Assembly (NCBI GenBank): GCA_002494135.1
Contig: DLBG01000049.1
Location: forward strand, 1-19,424
Reading direction: 5' to 3'
Source: Lachnospiraceae bacterium UBA7027
GTDB taxonomy: Bacteria > Bacillota > Clostridia > Lachnospirales > Lachnospiraceae
DNA: 19,424 bases
Shown: one piece after another, positions 1 through 7,211 of the stretch
Layout of the letters: each line of letters starts with the position of its first letter
Numbering within the stretch: position 1 is the stretch's first letter
Program-made: the position numbers and the translations under genes
Notes under the pieces: generated by a model
Told to the model about the DNA's origin: nothing
Databases searched by the model: none
The model's input: the letters and a program-made list of their open reading frames with translations, nothing else

Positions 1-1257
1 CATGTTGTAGAACTTGACCTCCACACCGTAAAGAAGCGTATCGTCGTTTGCGGTTCCGGGGCAGATTTTATCAAGTGCATATATCATCTCGATAATACCG
101 TCAAGGATTCTTTTCGGAATTACCAGACTTAAGTCTCCGGGCGTTGCGCTTAATGTCGGTGTTACAAAGCCTTCGCGGATTCTCTCTTCATTGCTTCTGC
201 GACCCCTTACAAGGTCACCGAAGCGTTGTACAATCACGCCGCCTCCAAGCATGTTCGAAAGTCTTGCGATACTCTCGCCGTAGCCGTTGCTGTCTTTAAA
301 CGGCTTGGAAAAATGTTTGGATACCAGAAGCGCAAAGTTCGTGTTCTCGGTATGTTTCGACGGATCTTCGTAACTGTGCCCGTTTACGGTTACAATGCCG
401 TTGGTGTTCTCGGTTACAACCGCCCCGTACGGATTCATGCAGAAGGTGCGGACCAGATCCTCGAATTTCGCGGTCCGGTAAACGATTTTACTTTCATACA
501 ATTCATCCGTCAGCGAAGAGAAAATCTCGGCCGGAAGTTCCACTCTGACACCGATGTCCACCCGGTTTGACTTCGTCGGAATGGCCAGGTCGTTGCAGAC
601 GCTCTCCATCCATTTAGAGCCGCTTCTTCCCACGGAAATGATGCAGTTTACGCAGGTATGCTCCGCGTCTTTCGTAAAAATCCGGTATCCCGCCGGAGTA
701 TCAAAAGAACCGTCCTCCCCCGCAATAATCTCCATTCTTTCCACTGCCGTGCGGAAGAAAAAGTCCACTTTGCGGGACAGTTCATTATAAAGATTCTCCA
801 AAACCACATAGTTAATATCCGTACCGAGGTGACGGACCTGCGCATCCAGAAGATGGAGGCCGTTCTGCAGACACATTCTTTTGATTTCACTGTTGGCCGT
901 GGAATACAGTTTCGTCCCTTCTCCGCCGTGAGAGAGATTGATTTCATCCACGTATTTCATCAAATCGATGGCCTCGTTCTTTCCGATGTATTCGAAAAGG
1001 GTACCGCCGAACTGATTGGTGATGTTGTATTTGCCGTCGGAGAATGCACCCGCCCCTCCGAAGCCTTTCATGATGGCGCAGCTTTCACAGCCGACACAGG
1101 TCTTGACCTTCGCACCGTCAATCGGACACTTGCGGTTCTCAAGTGCGTTGCCTGCCTCAAATACGGCAATTCTTAAATCAGGATTTAACCTGATTAATTC
1201 GTATGCGGAGAAAATTCCGCCCGGGCCTGCGCCTACGATAATGACGTCATAATTCAT
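1..1257 (-). CDS. FAD-dependent oxidoreductase, COG2509-like (partial, C-terminus outside window)
   Basis: An open frame of 419 codons runs from an ATG at 1257 to the left edge without a stop, so the C-terminus is missing. The protein opens with a Rossmann dinucleotide-binding motif (GAGPGG, residues 9-14). A Cys-rich stretch follows (C44, then C54, C57, C60), and then GFGGAGAFSDGK at 65-76, which is typical of the uncharacterised FAD-dependent dehydrogenases of COG2509. A second FAD-binding GD motif would be expected in the missing part, perhaps 50-60 residues further on. It is the last visible gene of a minus-strand series with an ACP, two PlsC-like acyltransferases and an acyl ligase, so a redox step on an acyl or lipid substrate is possible, but that is inference from context. 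A GGGGG ribosome binding site precedes the ATG. The family is clear; the substrate is unknown. Confidence 0.88.
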   Translation of the reverse strand, partial: MNYDVIIVGAGPGGIFSAYELIRLNPDLRIAVFEAGNALENRKCPIDGAKVKTCVGCESCAIMKGFGGAGAFSDGKYNITNQFGGTLFEYIGKNEAIDLMKYVDEINLSHGGEGTKLYSTANSEIKRMCLQNGLHLLDAQVRHLGTDINYVVLENLYNELSRKVDFFFRTAVERMEIIAGEDGSFDTPAGYRIFTKDAEHTCVNCIISVGRSGSKWMESVCNDLAIPTKSNRVDIGVRVELPAEIFSSLTDELYESKIVYRTAKFEDLVRTFCMNPYGAVVTENTNGIVTVNGHSYEDPSKHTENTNFALLVSKHFSKPFKDSNGYGESIARLSNMLGGGVIVQRFGDLVRGRRSNEERIREGFVTPTLSATPGDLSLVIPKRILDGIIEMIYALDKICPGTANDDTLLYGVEVKFYNM

Positions 1258-1318
1258 TTTTTTACCCCCATACGGTCCGTTCGGACCTTCTGCTGATGCT
1301 TCCCTGTTTTTTAAATAT

Positions 1319-1555
1319 TTACATCCGCGACTCCACCAGCCGGACGATATCGCCGACGGTTTGCATCTTCGGGAGGTCCTCGTTGGATAAGCTTACCTTG
1401 AATTCTCCCTCGATTGCCATGGCCATGTAAAGCATGGCGATGGATTTCATGCCGATGTCTTCAATGAGTTTCGTTTCCGTCGTGATGCCGGATGTGTCGA
1501 TTGCTCCGTCGTAAACTTCCGAGAGGAGCCCTTTTAAGCGTTCCAGTGTATCCAT
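1319..1555 (-). CDS. Acyl carrier protein (stand-alone)
   Basis: A 78-residue acidic protein of the usual ACP length. It carries acyl groups as thioesters on a 4'-phosphopantetheine arm. The attachment serine is probably S38 in GMKSIAML, a variant of the usual GxDSLxxV motif in which the Asp before Ser is Lys. Helix 1 (LERLKGLLSEVY) and a final helix (VGDIVRLVESRM) fit the four-helix fold. It sits between a PlsC-like acyltransferase and the FAD oxidoreductase, on the same strand as a ligase that has its own carrier domain, so it is probably a dedicated carrier rather than the housekeeping fatty-acid-synthesis AcpP. The DSL variation supports that reading. A DltC-like or other specialised carrier role is not excluded. 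Confidence 0.88.
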   Translation of the reverse strand: MDTLERLKGLLSEVYDGAIDTSGITTETKLIEDIGMKSIAMLYMAMAIEGEFKVSLSNEDLPKMQTVGDIVRLVESRM

Positions 1556-1594
1556 TTTACTTTTCCTGTTCTTTCCGTTATTTTACAGCGCAAC

Positions 1595-2281
1595 TCAGCC
1601 TCCGGATTCCACCGTTGGGCGTTTGTGCTCTAAACCCGTATATTTATAATAGAAAGCCTCACACTCATGCATTTTCTCTTCGCAGTAATCGGTCAGGCGT
1701 TCGATGTCCGCCATGGAGGGCATCTTCTTTTCAATCATATCGGTAATGTAGAATTCTTCTCCCACAATCAGCTTCGCCCGGTTATACCATTTCGGCCCCT
1801 TCTTTACATACACCGGCAGAATGGGGACTCCCGCCTGCCATGCCATGAGGATTGCACCGGATTTTAACTTGCCTATTTCCCCGTCACGCATCAGTCTGCC
1901 CTGCGGAAACATCAAAACGCAGTGTCCGCGTTTCATGACATTCACAGCTTTGCGAACGCCCTCGATATCGGAAATGTTCCGATCGATTCCGATGCAGCCG
2001 CAGCCCTTAAGGAGCGTTGATTTTAACTTATTGCCCATCGCAAGCTCGCCGGCTAAATAAAACATTCTGCGGCTTAACGTGATTCCCACGATAACCGGAT
2101 CGGCAAAAGATGAATGATTGGCTATGACAAGTGCTCCCGTTTTGCGGTCCGGGCGCTTGTCGGAGATGTATATTTTCTTCGGTCTGTAAATAATTCCGTA
2201 GGCTATGCCCGCAAAAATACGGGGCAAATCCATGGGAAGGAACTTGATATGTACAGCCGGATCCTTTTTCACTGCTTCCAT
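1595..2281 (-). CDS. PlsC-like 1-acyl-glycerol-3-phosphate acyltransferase (paralog 2)
   Basis: A 228-residue member of the PlsC/AGPAT acyltransferase family, which transfers an acyl chain from acyl-ACP or acyl-CoA to a glycerolipid or similar acceptor at the membrane. The catalytic HX4D motif is visible as NHSSFADP (H56, D61). Block III is FPQGRL (125-130) in place of the usual FPEGTRS, and block IV is VPILPVYV. An amphipathic N-terminal stretch (about 20-33) could dock to the membrane. M17 is a possible later start. The next gene upstream on the strand, 75 bp away, is a second PlsC-like protein with the same FPQGRL change. The pair may act at two acyl positions or on two acceptors, but the sequence does not settle which. 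Confidence 0.9.
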   Translation of the reverse strand: MEAVKKDPAVHIKFLPMDLPRIFAGIAYGIIYRPKKIYISDKRPDRKTGALVIANHSSFADPVIVGITLSRRMFYLAGELAMGNKLKSTLLKGCGCIGIDRNISDIEGVRKAVNVMKRGHCVLMFPQGRLMRDGEIGKLKSGAILMAWQAGVPILPVYVKKGPKWYNRAKLIVGEEFYITDMIEKKMPSMADIERLTDYCEEKMHECEAFYYKYTGLEHKRPTVESGG

Positions 2282-2356
2282 TCTGTTTTCTGTATTTCCT
2301 TTATGTATTGCTTCATCAAAGCATCTGGGTTCGCATGCCTTTTCAGGCCACCGTTA

Positions 2357-3007
2357 TCAGCCCTTCTTCGCAAGACGGCGCTCCAGTTCGGCTTTCAGTT
2401 CATTGTTTTTTTCTTCGAGGATCTGGGTCAGTCTTCGGATTTCCTCTCCGGACGGTACCTTGGATGTCGTATAATCCCGGATATGAATTTCTTCCCCGAT
2501 CATGACGTGTACCGTCTTAAACATGCCGTAATTGCCGTCCGTATAAACCGGAACAATGGGCGCATCGGTTCGAAGCGCCAGCATGGTAATTCCGGGCATA
2601 AACGGGAACGGTTTGCCGTTTACCGGGAGTCGTCCCTGCGGAAAAACTCCGACCGTTTTGCCTTTGTCCAGAAGTTTCAGTGCGTCCTTGATGCAGGAAA
2701 AATTATGCGCCTCGCGGTCCACATAGATTCCACCCATGGAGTATAAAAACCAGGAGAAGAACTTGCTCTTTCGAAACAGGACTTCGCCCATCAGCCAGTG
2801 GATGGTCCGGAAGAAAAACACACGCATGTAAAGCGGATGGTCCCACAGTGACGTATGATTCGACATAACAATTGCCGGCTTCGGCAGTCTGTAATGTTTT
2901 TTCTTCGGGTCCATATGATAAATTTGGGGCCTCATGTAAAAAATCGCCGTAGGAAATCCCGTTATTTTCACGAACCCTACCAATGGTTCGATTGTTCTGT
3001 CTTTCAT
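2357..3007 (-). CDS. PlsC-like acyltransferase (paralog 1)
   Basis: A 216-residue PlsC/AGPAT-family acyltransferase. The catalytic HX4D motif is NHTSLWDHP (H51, D56), block III is FPQGRL (122-127), and block IV resembles PIVPVYTD. The family esterifies lysophosphatidate or related acceptors using acyl-ACP or acyl-CoA. It starts 15 bp after the stop of the acyl-ligase/ACP fusion, which suggests that the acyl group loaded on that carrier is its donor. It is clearly diverged from the neighbouring paralog at 1595-2281 while sharing the Q-for-E change in block III. Its C-terminal tail (about 190-216) is rich in Lys, Glu and Arg and probably helical. The acyltransferase fold is well supported; the acceptor is unknown. 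Confidence 0.9.
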   Translation of the reverse strand: MKDRTIEPLVGFVKITGFPTAIFYMRPQIYHMDPKKKHYRLPKPAIVMSNHTSLWDHPLYMRVFFFRTIHWLMGEVLFRKSKFFSWFLYSMGGIYVDREAHNFSCIKDALKLLDKGKTVGVFPQGRLPVNGKPFPFMPGITMLALRTDAPIVPVYTDGNYGMFKTVHVMIGEEIHIRDYTTSKVPSGEEIRRLTQILEEKNNELKAELERRLAKKG

Positions 3008-3022
3008 GTTGCCGATCTGTCC

Positions 3023-5053
3023 TTACTGCTTAATTTCATACAAATCCGGGACCTCTGCCCCGTCTTCTTCGATCTTTTCGAGTACCTTTACGATATCCCG
3101 AAGAGTATAGTATTTCCCGCCCATATGGCTTTCCGTATCGATGTTAAACTCGTTGCAGACCTTAATCAGAATGCCGTAATAAGTAAGCGAGTCACACCCA
3201 AGATCGTTCATGAGGTGATCGTCGTCGCCGACCTCCTCTTCGCTGCATCCCGCCGCCTCCGCGATAATTGCACGGACCCGTTTTGCTGCATCCGACGTCA
3301 AAGGCGCTGGCACATTTTCTTCGATTTCCTCTGCTTTGAAGTCCGCAAAAGGAGTCAGGAGAATGCTGCCCTTTTCGATTTCACGAAGAAGATATTTGCG
3401 GCTTACCTTAATTGCCGTCTCCTTCATAATCGGATCGTATGTAAAATAAAATTCCTTCACCTGGTGCGTTAACGGAAGTGTCCCGTTTTCGTCGTAAATC
3501 CGGCGGATAACGGTCTGAACCTCTTCCTGAGTGACTCCTCTTTGAAGCTGCACGACCATGGAAAGACTTTCCGTTTCGGTCCGGTGCGATGTCATGCCGA
3601 GTACCGAGAAATTAAGCACGTCATGCATGTCGAAGGCCTGCTCGACCACGTCCGGATTGATGTTTTCTCCGTTCTCGCCGATGACGACATCGCCCTTCCG
3701 GCCGAGGACAAAGTATCTTCCTTTTCTTTCTTCGAGAATGTCTCCGGTTTCAAACCATTCCTCCATAGGAATCATCTGTCCGTCAATCATTCGTCCGGAG
3801 CAGGCGGATGCGCTTTTTACAAACAGCACCCCTTCGTCGTTTAAACGGTATTCCACGCCTTCAAACGGTCGTCCGATGGAATTTAAATTCCTGAGTTTCG
3901 GCGTTGCCGCAAGTTCCACGCTGGTAATGCCGATTTCGCTCATGCCGTATCCGTTAAACAGCGGATATCCGAGCCCGTTGAACATCTCAAGGGTCGAATC
4001 CTTCAAATAGCTTCCTCCGGTAATACAGAAAAGCACCGACGGACCGAACAGTTCGTCCGTCACTTCGTGCATAATCTTCTTCGACCACCTTGCTCCCGCA
4101 TAGGGAAAAATGTTCTGAAGATTCGTACCGATGCGGATTCCTTTCTCGAATTTTGCTTCCGTTTCCGGCCCGCGCTCTTTTAACTTCTTGCGAATCTCTT
4201 TTTCAACCGTATTCCAGAAAATCGGCACCGCAAAAATATGTGTTACTTCATGCAGTTTCACTGTATTCAGAATGCTTTCCGCCGAATAATCCTTCATGAA
4301 GACCATGATTCTGGCAAAATAGGAAAACCAGAAATACACGGCCACCAGGCCGAAAATATGATAAAGCGGCAGAAACACAAGCTGCTTGATTTCACCGTTG
4401 TAAAATGTCGAAACACGCTTATTCTCGGAAAGAATCGCCTTCGTATTTAAAAGCTGATTCGTCATTTTCTGTCCGGAATAAAAGCAGATGGTTTCTTTTA
4501 ATGTCGTTGCGGATGTCGAAAGTGCAATTTCATTTTCGAATTCCTTTTCGGCGTCAAATGTTTTCTTTTCTTCGGCCGAAATCTCGTCCGAACCCTTGTT
4601 TAAGCGTCTTTGCGCCTTTCGGTCGATTATGTTGTAATCGATAAATTCGCCTTTCAGCTTCGTGCTGCGGATTCCGATAATGTAACGGATTCCGAGAGTC
4701 TTTATGATTCCTTCCGACAGTTCCTTCGGATGTCTTAAATTCACAAGGTACGGTTTGTTTCCGCTTCTAAGAATCCCCCAGAATGCGATAATCCATTCCG
4801 GTCCGTTGTCCATCTCAAGCGCTACATACTCATGGGTGGCCCCGATGGTTTCATACAACACTTCGGAAAATGCATCAATATGTTCTTTTGCTTCCCCGAA
4901 GGTGGTTGACTCCACCCTGTATCCGTCATCGGTTTCATACATGACATTATCCCGAATCCGGAACATGACTTTGTATATTTCGCGATAGGTTCCTGTCGAA
5001 TTTTTCAGCGCGTTACAGTTATATTCCACTAATTCTCTGATTTCTTTTGTCAC
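3023..5053 (-). CDS. Adenylate-forming acyl ligase fused to a C-terminal acyl carrier domain
   Basis: A 676-residue two-domain protein. Residues 1 to about 570 form an ANL-family adenylation domain, which activates a carboxylic acid with ATP and passes it to a thiol. Recognisable pieces are a degenerate A3/P-loop (STSATTLKE, 179-187), FNGYGMSE (366-373, the A5-type YGxTE motif), GD at 437-438, a GRKGD hinge, and the A10-like lysine K549 in IKVSRKYL. Residues about 585-665 are a carrier domain with DLGCDSL, whose phosphopantetheine serine is S622. The combination can activate an acyl group and load it on its own carrier. With the two PlsC-like genes just downstream it resembles a split version of the acyl-ACP synthetase/acyltransferase Aas, which is inference. 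The start is GTG; an in-frame stop lies just upstream, and the GGAG box is unusually far (about 14 nt). The substrate could also be an aryl or amino acid. Confidence 0.88.
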   Translation of the reverse strand: MTKEIRELVEYNCNALKNSTGTYREIYKVMFRIRDNVMYETDDGYRVESTTFGEAKEHIDAFSEVLYETIGATHEYVALEMDNGPEWIIAFWGILRSGNKPYLVNLRHPKELSEGIIKTLGIRYIIGIRSTKLKGEFIDYNIIDRKAQRRLNKGSDEISAEEKKTFDAEKEFENEIALSTSATTLKETICFYSGQKMTNQLLNTKAILSENKRVSTFYNGEIKQLVFLPLYHIFGLVAVYFWFSYFARIMVFMKDYSAESILNTVKLHEVTHIFAVPIFWNTVEKEIRKKLKERGPETEAKFEKGIRIGTNLQNIFPYAGARWSKKIMHEVTDELFGPSVLFCITGGSYLKDSTLEMFNGLGYPLFNGYGMSEIGITSVELAATPKLRNLNSIGRPFEGVEYRLNDEGVLFVKSASACSGRMIDGQMIPMEEWFETGDILEERKGRYFVLGRKGDVVIGENGENINPDVVEQAFDMHDVLNFSVLGMTSHRTETESLSMVVQLQRGVTQEEVQTVIRRIYDENGTLPLTHQVKEFYFTYDPIMKETAIKVSRKYLLREIEKGSILLTPFADFKAEEIEENVPAPLTSDAAKRVRAIIAEAAGCSEEEVGDDDHLMNDLGCDSLTYYGILIKVCNEFNIDTESHMGGKYYTLRDIVKVLEKIEEDGAEVPDLYEIKQ

Positions 5054-5100
5054 CGCGTTTTAAAATTCTCCTACATTTATAGTACAACTACATTCGTAGT

Positions 5101-6063
5101 CTATTTAGCAAATACATCTTTCTTTGAAAATCTCAGAATTGCCGCATCATACTGCCCGGGATTGGTGTAACGCAGGTGCGAATGTGCGCCTTCCTTAAAC
5201 CACTCTACCTCTTTCTCGGAGCTGCCGCACTTTTCAATCAGAAGTTTGCTCTTTTCGGGTTTGGAGAAAATATCCTTCTCCCCGTATAAGAAAAGTACCG
5301 GGATTTTTACCTTATCAATCAGTTTAATCGGCGCAATCGCATCGACATCCGTACCGGTATTCTTTTTGATTTTATTCATAACCATACCGAGCACAGGGAA
5401 CGTCGGTTTCTTTAAATCCTCCATGTGCGTCTTGAAGCTCTCGCGGAAGGAGATAAAGCAGCCGTCCGTTACAAGCGCCTTAATGCTCTCGGGGCAGTCC
5501 GCGGACGAGGCTAAAAGCACTGCGGTCGAAGAACCCACGCAGATGGAGTGAAGCCAGATGGAATGCATGTGAAGTTCATTCTCCGCAAAGCGGATCCACA
5601 CCTTTAAATCCTCGCACTCTTCCTTGCCGATGGTATTGAATTCCCCGTCGCTGAGTCCGTACGAGCGCTGATCGATTACAAGCACGTTGAATCCCGCATC
5701 CTCATAAGGCTTTGCGTAAAAATACGAGTATTTTAAACATTCGCATCGGCCGGGCAGAATAATTACCGCGCGGTCGTATCCGAAATCATAGTATTCTCCG
5801 AGAAAGCGCAGTCCGTCGCGCGAAACTTCCACTTCACGCATTTTCTCCCTGCGTGCTTCGGCCCACTCACAGCCCGCATTCCACATGGCCACCTGCTCTT
5901 CATTCGTCACACAGCTGCATTCGCGTTTGCGGTGCTCGGGATCCGGGTTCACCAGATATTCCCTGTACACTTTTTCCGCAATGGGTGTTGTATAGGCAAA
6001 CATGAAAATCACGCCACCCAAAAGCAGCACCAGTACGACTCCGAGAACGATGAAAGGCCACAT
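5101..6063 (-). CDS. Membrane-anchored alpha/beta hydrolase with Cys at the nucleophile position
   Basis: A 320-residue protein whose N-terminus (about 3-25) is a strongly hydrophobic helix, so it is probably a signal anchor with the catalytic domain outside the membrane. The body fits an alpha/beta hydrolase: an oxyanion/strand region (IILPGRCE), an acid in GEKD (D264) and a histidine in GAHSH (H294 or H296). The nucleophile elbow, normally GxSxG, reads SICVG with C175 at the Ser position; the codon is TGC. Cys nucleophiles are known in dienelactone hydrolase and PHA synthases of this superfamily. It is the first gene of the lipid-related minus-strand cluster, 47 bp before the acyl ligase. 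Acyl transfer, thioester cleavage or lipid hydrolysis are all possible. Confidence 0.85.
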   Translation of the reverse strand: MWPFIVLGVVLVLLLGGVIFMFAYTTPIAEKVYREYLVNPDPEHRKRECSCVTNEEQVAMWNAGCEWAEARREKMREVEVSRDGLRFLGEYYDFGYDRAVIILPGRCECLKYSYFYAKPYEDAGFNVLVIDQRSYGLSDGEFNTIGKEECEDLKVWIRFAENELHMHSIWLHSICVGSSTAVLLASSADCPESIKALVTDGCFISFRESFKTHMEDLKKPTFPVLGMVMNKIKKNTGTDVDAIAPIKLIDKVKIPVLFLYGEKDIFSKPEKSKLLIEKCGSSEKEVEWFKEGAHSHLRYTNPGQYDAAILRFSKKDVFAK

Positions 6064-6136
6064 GTTGATGAATATTCTCCTGACTTACACTTTTATCTAC
6101 AAAATATGGGAAAAGGGCATACCTCTCCAAAATTTT

Positions 6137-6165
6137 ATATTATCAAAGTAAATTTAAGTTTGCAA
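6137..6165 (-). promoter_or_regulatory. Predicted promoter of the hydrolase/ligase/PlsC/ACP cluster
   Basis: Read on the minus strand, TTGCAA (6165-6160) and TAATAT (6142-6137) are separated by exactly 17 bp and point toward the start at 6063. This is a reasonable sigma-A-type promoter. Three AAGTT repeats (6156-6160, 6164-6168, 6169-6173) lie on its -35 element. It is a prediction from sequence only. Confidence 0.5.
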
Positions 6166-6171
6166 GTTAAG

Positions 6172-6200
6172 TTGAAAAAAACTTCTTCCTATGATAAATT
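6172..6200 (+). promoter_or_regulatory. Predicted promoter of the fakB-fakB-fakA-plsX operon
   Basis: TTGAAA (6172-6177) and TAAATT (6195-6200) are 17 bp apart and precede the first DegV gene by about 50 bp. The -35 box lies only 6 bp from the -35 box of the opposing promoter, so the two operons could be co-controlled. The -10 element is imperfect, so confidence is moderate. Confidence 0.45.
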
Positions 6201-6206
6201 AGGAAG
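6185..6206. promoter_or_regulatory. Perfect 7-8-7 inverted repeat, candidate operator
   Basis: CTTCCTA (6185-6191) and TAGGAAG (6200-6206) are exact reverse complements separated by 8 bp. They cover the predicted -10 element of the fatty acid kinase operon. The placement fits a repressor site. It does not look like the known FapR or FabT boxes as I remember them, so the regulator is unknown. A structural role in the 5' leader is an alternative. Confidence 0.4.
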
Positions 6207-6248
6207 GGTTTAAAAGCCGAAAAATGTGTAAATCAAAGGAGAAATAAA

Positions 6249-7193
6249 ATGAGCGATTATGTGATTATTCCGGACAGTTCCTGTGACTTAAACAAGGAAC
6301 TGAGAGAGCGTTTCGACATTCCCGACATAACCAGAGGGGTTCTTTACTATCCCGACGGTCATTCCGAACTTGCCGACGTAGACTGGGAAACCATGACTCC
6401 GAAGGAATTCTACGATTCCATGAAAGGCCGTAATGTTCTTTATAAGACTGCCTGCCCTCCCGGAGAAGAAATCATCGAAAAATACGAAAAGCATTTAAAA
6501 GCGGGCAGGGATATCATCGCACCGGTTCTTTCCACCGCGCTTTCCGCAACCTACAACGACTGCAGCCAGGTAGCAAAAGAACTTTTAAAGAAATATCCCG
6601 AGCGCCGTATTGTTGTCATCGACTCCCTTCGTTATTCCACATCCCTTGCACTTCTGGTTATTTCCGCTGCCATGAAGCGTAAAGAAGGGGCAGCTTTCGA
6701 GGAAGTTGTGGAATATCTGGAAAAAGAGAAATACCGCATTCACCAGATGGGTACCATGGATGATTTGTTCTTCTTAGTTAAAACCGGCCGTGTAGATGGT
6801 TTCAAAGCATTCTTCGGAAGCATGATCGGTCTGAACATCCTTGCGGATTTTAACGAAAAAGGTCTCTCCGAGCCCATCGCCAAGTTAAAAGGAAAGAAAG
6901 ATGCCTTCAAGGCTATCATCGAATACATTGACAAAACGGTTGAGAATCCTTCCGAACAGATTATGTTTATTGCACACTCCAACCGTGAAGAAGCCGCAAA
7001 ACTTCTTGCCGAATCCGTAAAGGAGCGTTTCAATCCCAAGGAACTCATCATTACCGAAGTCGGTGTAAGCTGCGGCGCTTCCATCGGACCGGGTCTGTGT
7101 GCGGTATTTTACAAGGGTGCTCCCGCCAGTGCCGGCCTTGAAAAGGAAAAAGCCCTTATGGATGAGATTACCGCTTCCATCAAGTCCAAGTAA
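6249..7193 (+). CDS. fakB: DegV family fatty acid-binding protein (FakB-like, first copy)
   Basis: A 314-residue DegV-fold protein. FakB proteins bind a free fatty acid, present it to the kinase FakA and release acyl-phosphate. The family landmarks are present: DSSCD (9-13), a T67-containing substrate loop, LSTALSATY (94-102) for the usual SSxLSGTY, a KTGRV segment (178-182) leading into the lipid-pocket helix, and GPG at 280-282. The usual HxGPG histidine near the C-terminus is Ser (S278). AAAGGAG lies just before the ATG. It is the first gene of an operon with a second DegV gene 18 bp downstream, then fakA and plsX, which strongly supports a fatty acid kinase role. Ligand preference relative to the second copy cannot be read from the sequence. 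Confidence 0.9.
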   Translation: MSDYVIIPDSSCDLNKELRERFDIPDITRGVLYYPDGHSELADVDWETMTPKEFYDSMKGRNVLYKTACPPGEEIIEKYEKHLKAGRDIIAPVLSTALSATYNDCSQVAKELLKKYPERRIVVIDSLRYSTSLALLVISAAMKRKEGAAFEEVVEYLEKEKYRIHQMGTMDDLFFLVKTGRVDGFKAFFGSMIGLNILADFNEKGLSEPIAKLKGKKDAFKAIIEYIDKTVENPSEQIMFIAHSNREEAAKLLAESVKERFNPKELIITEVGVSCGASIGPGLCAVFYKGAPASAGLEKEKALMDEITASIKSK

Positions 7194-7211
7194 TTGTTAA
7201 GGAGATAAATC

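Noticed and set aside
648..947. Minus-strand 99-codon frame
   Set aside because: It is inside the FAD oxidoreductase in another frame; the real gene runs off the left edge and has the FAD motifs.
2114..3472. Plus-strand open frames of about 200 codons (2114-2746 and 2855-3472)
   Set aside because: They are antisense to the PlsC-like and ligase genes, whose catalytic motifs are intact, and their translations show no family features.
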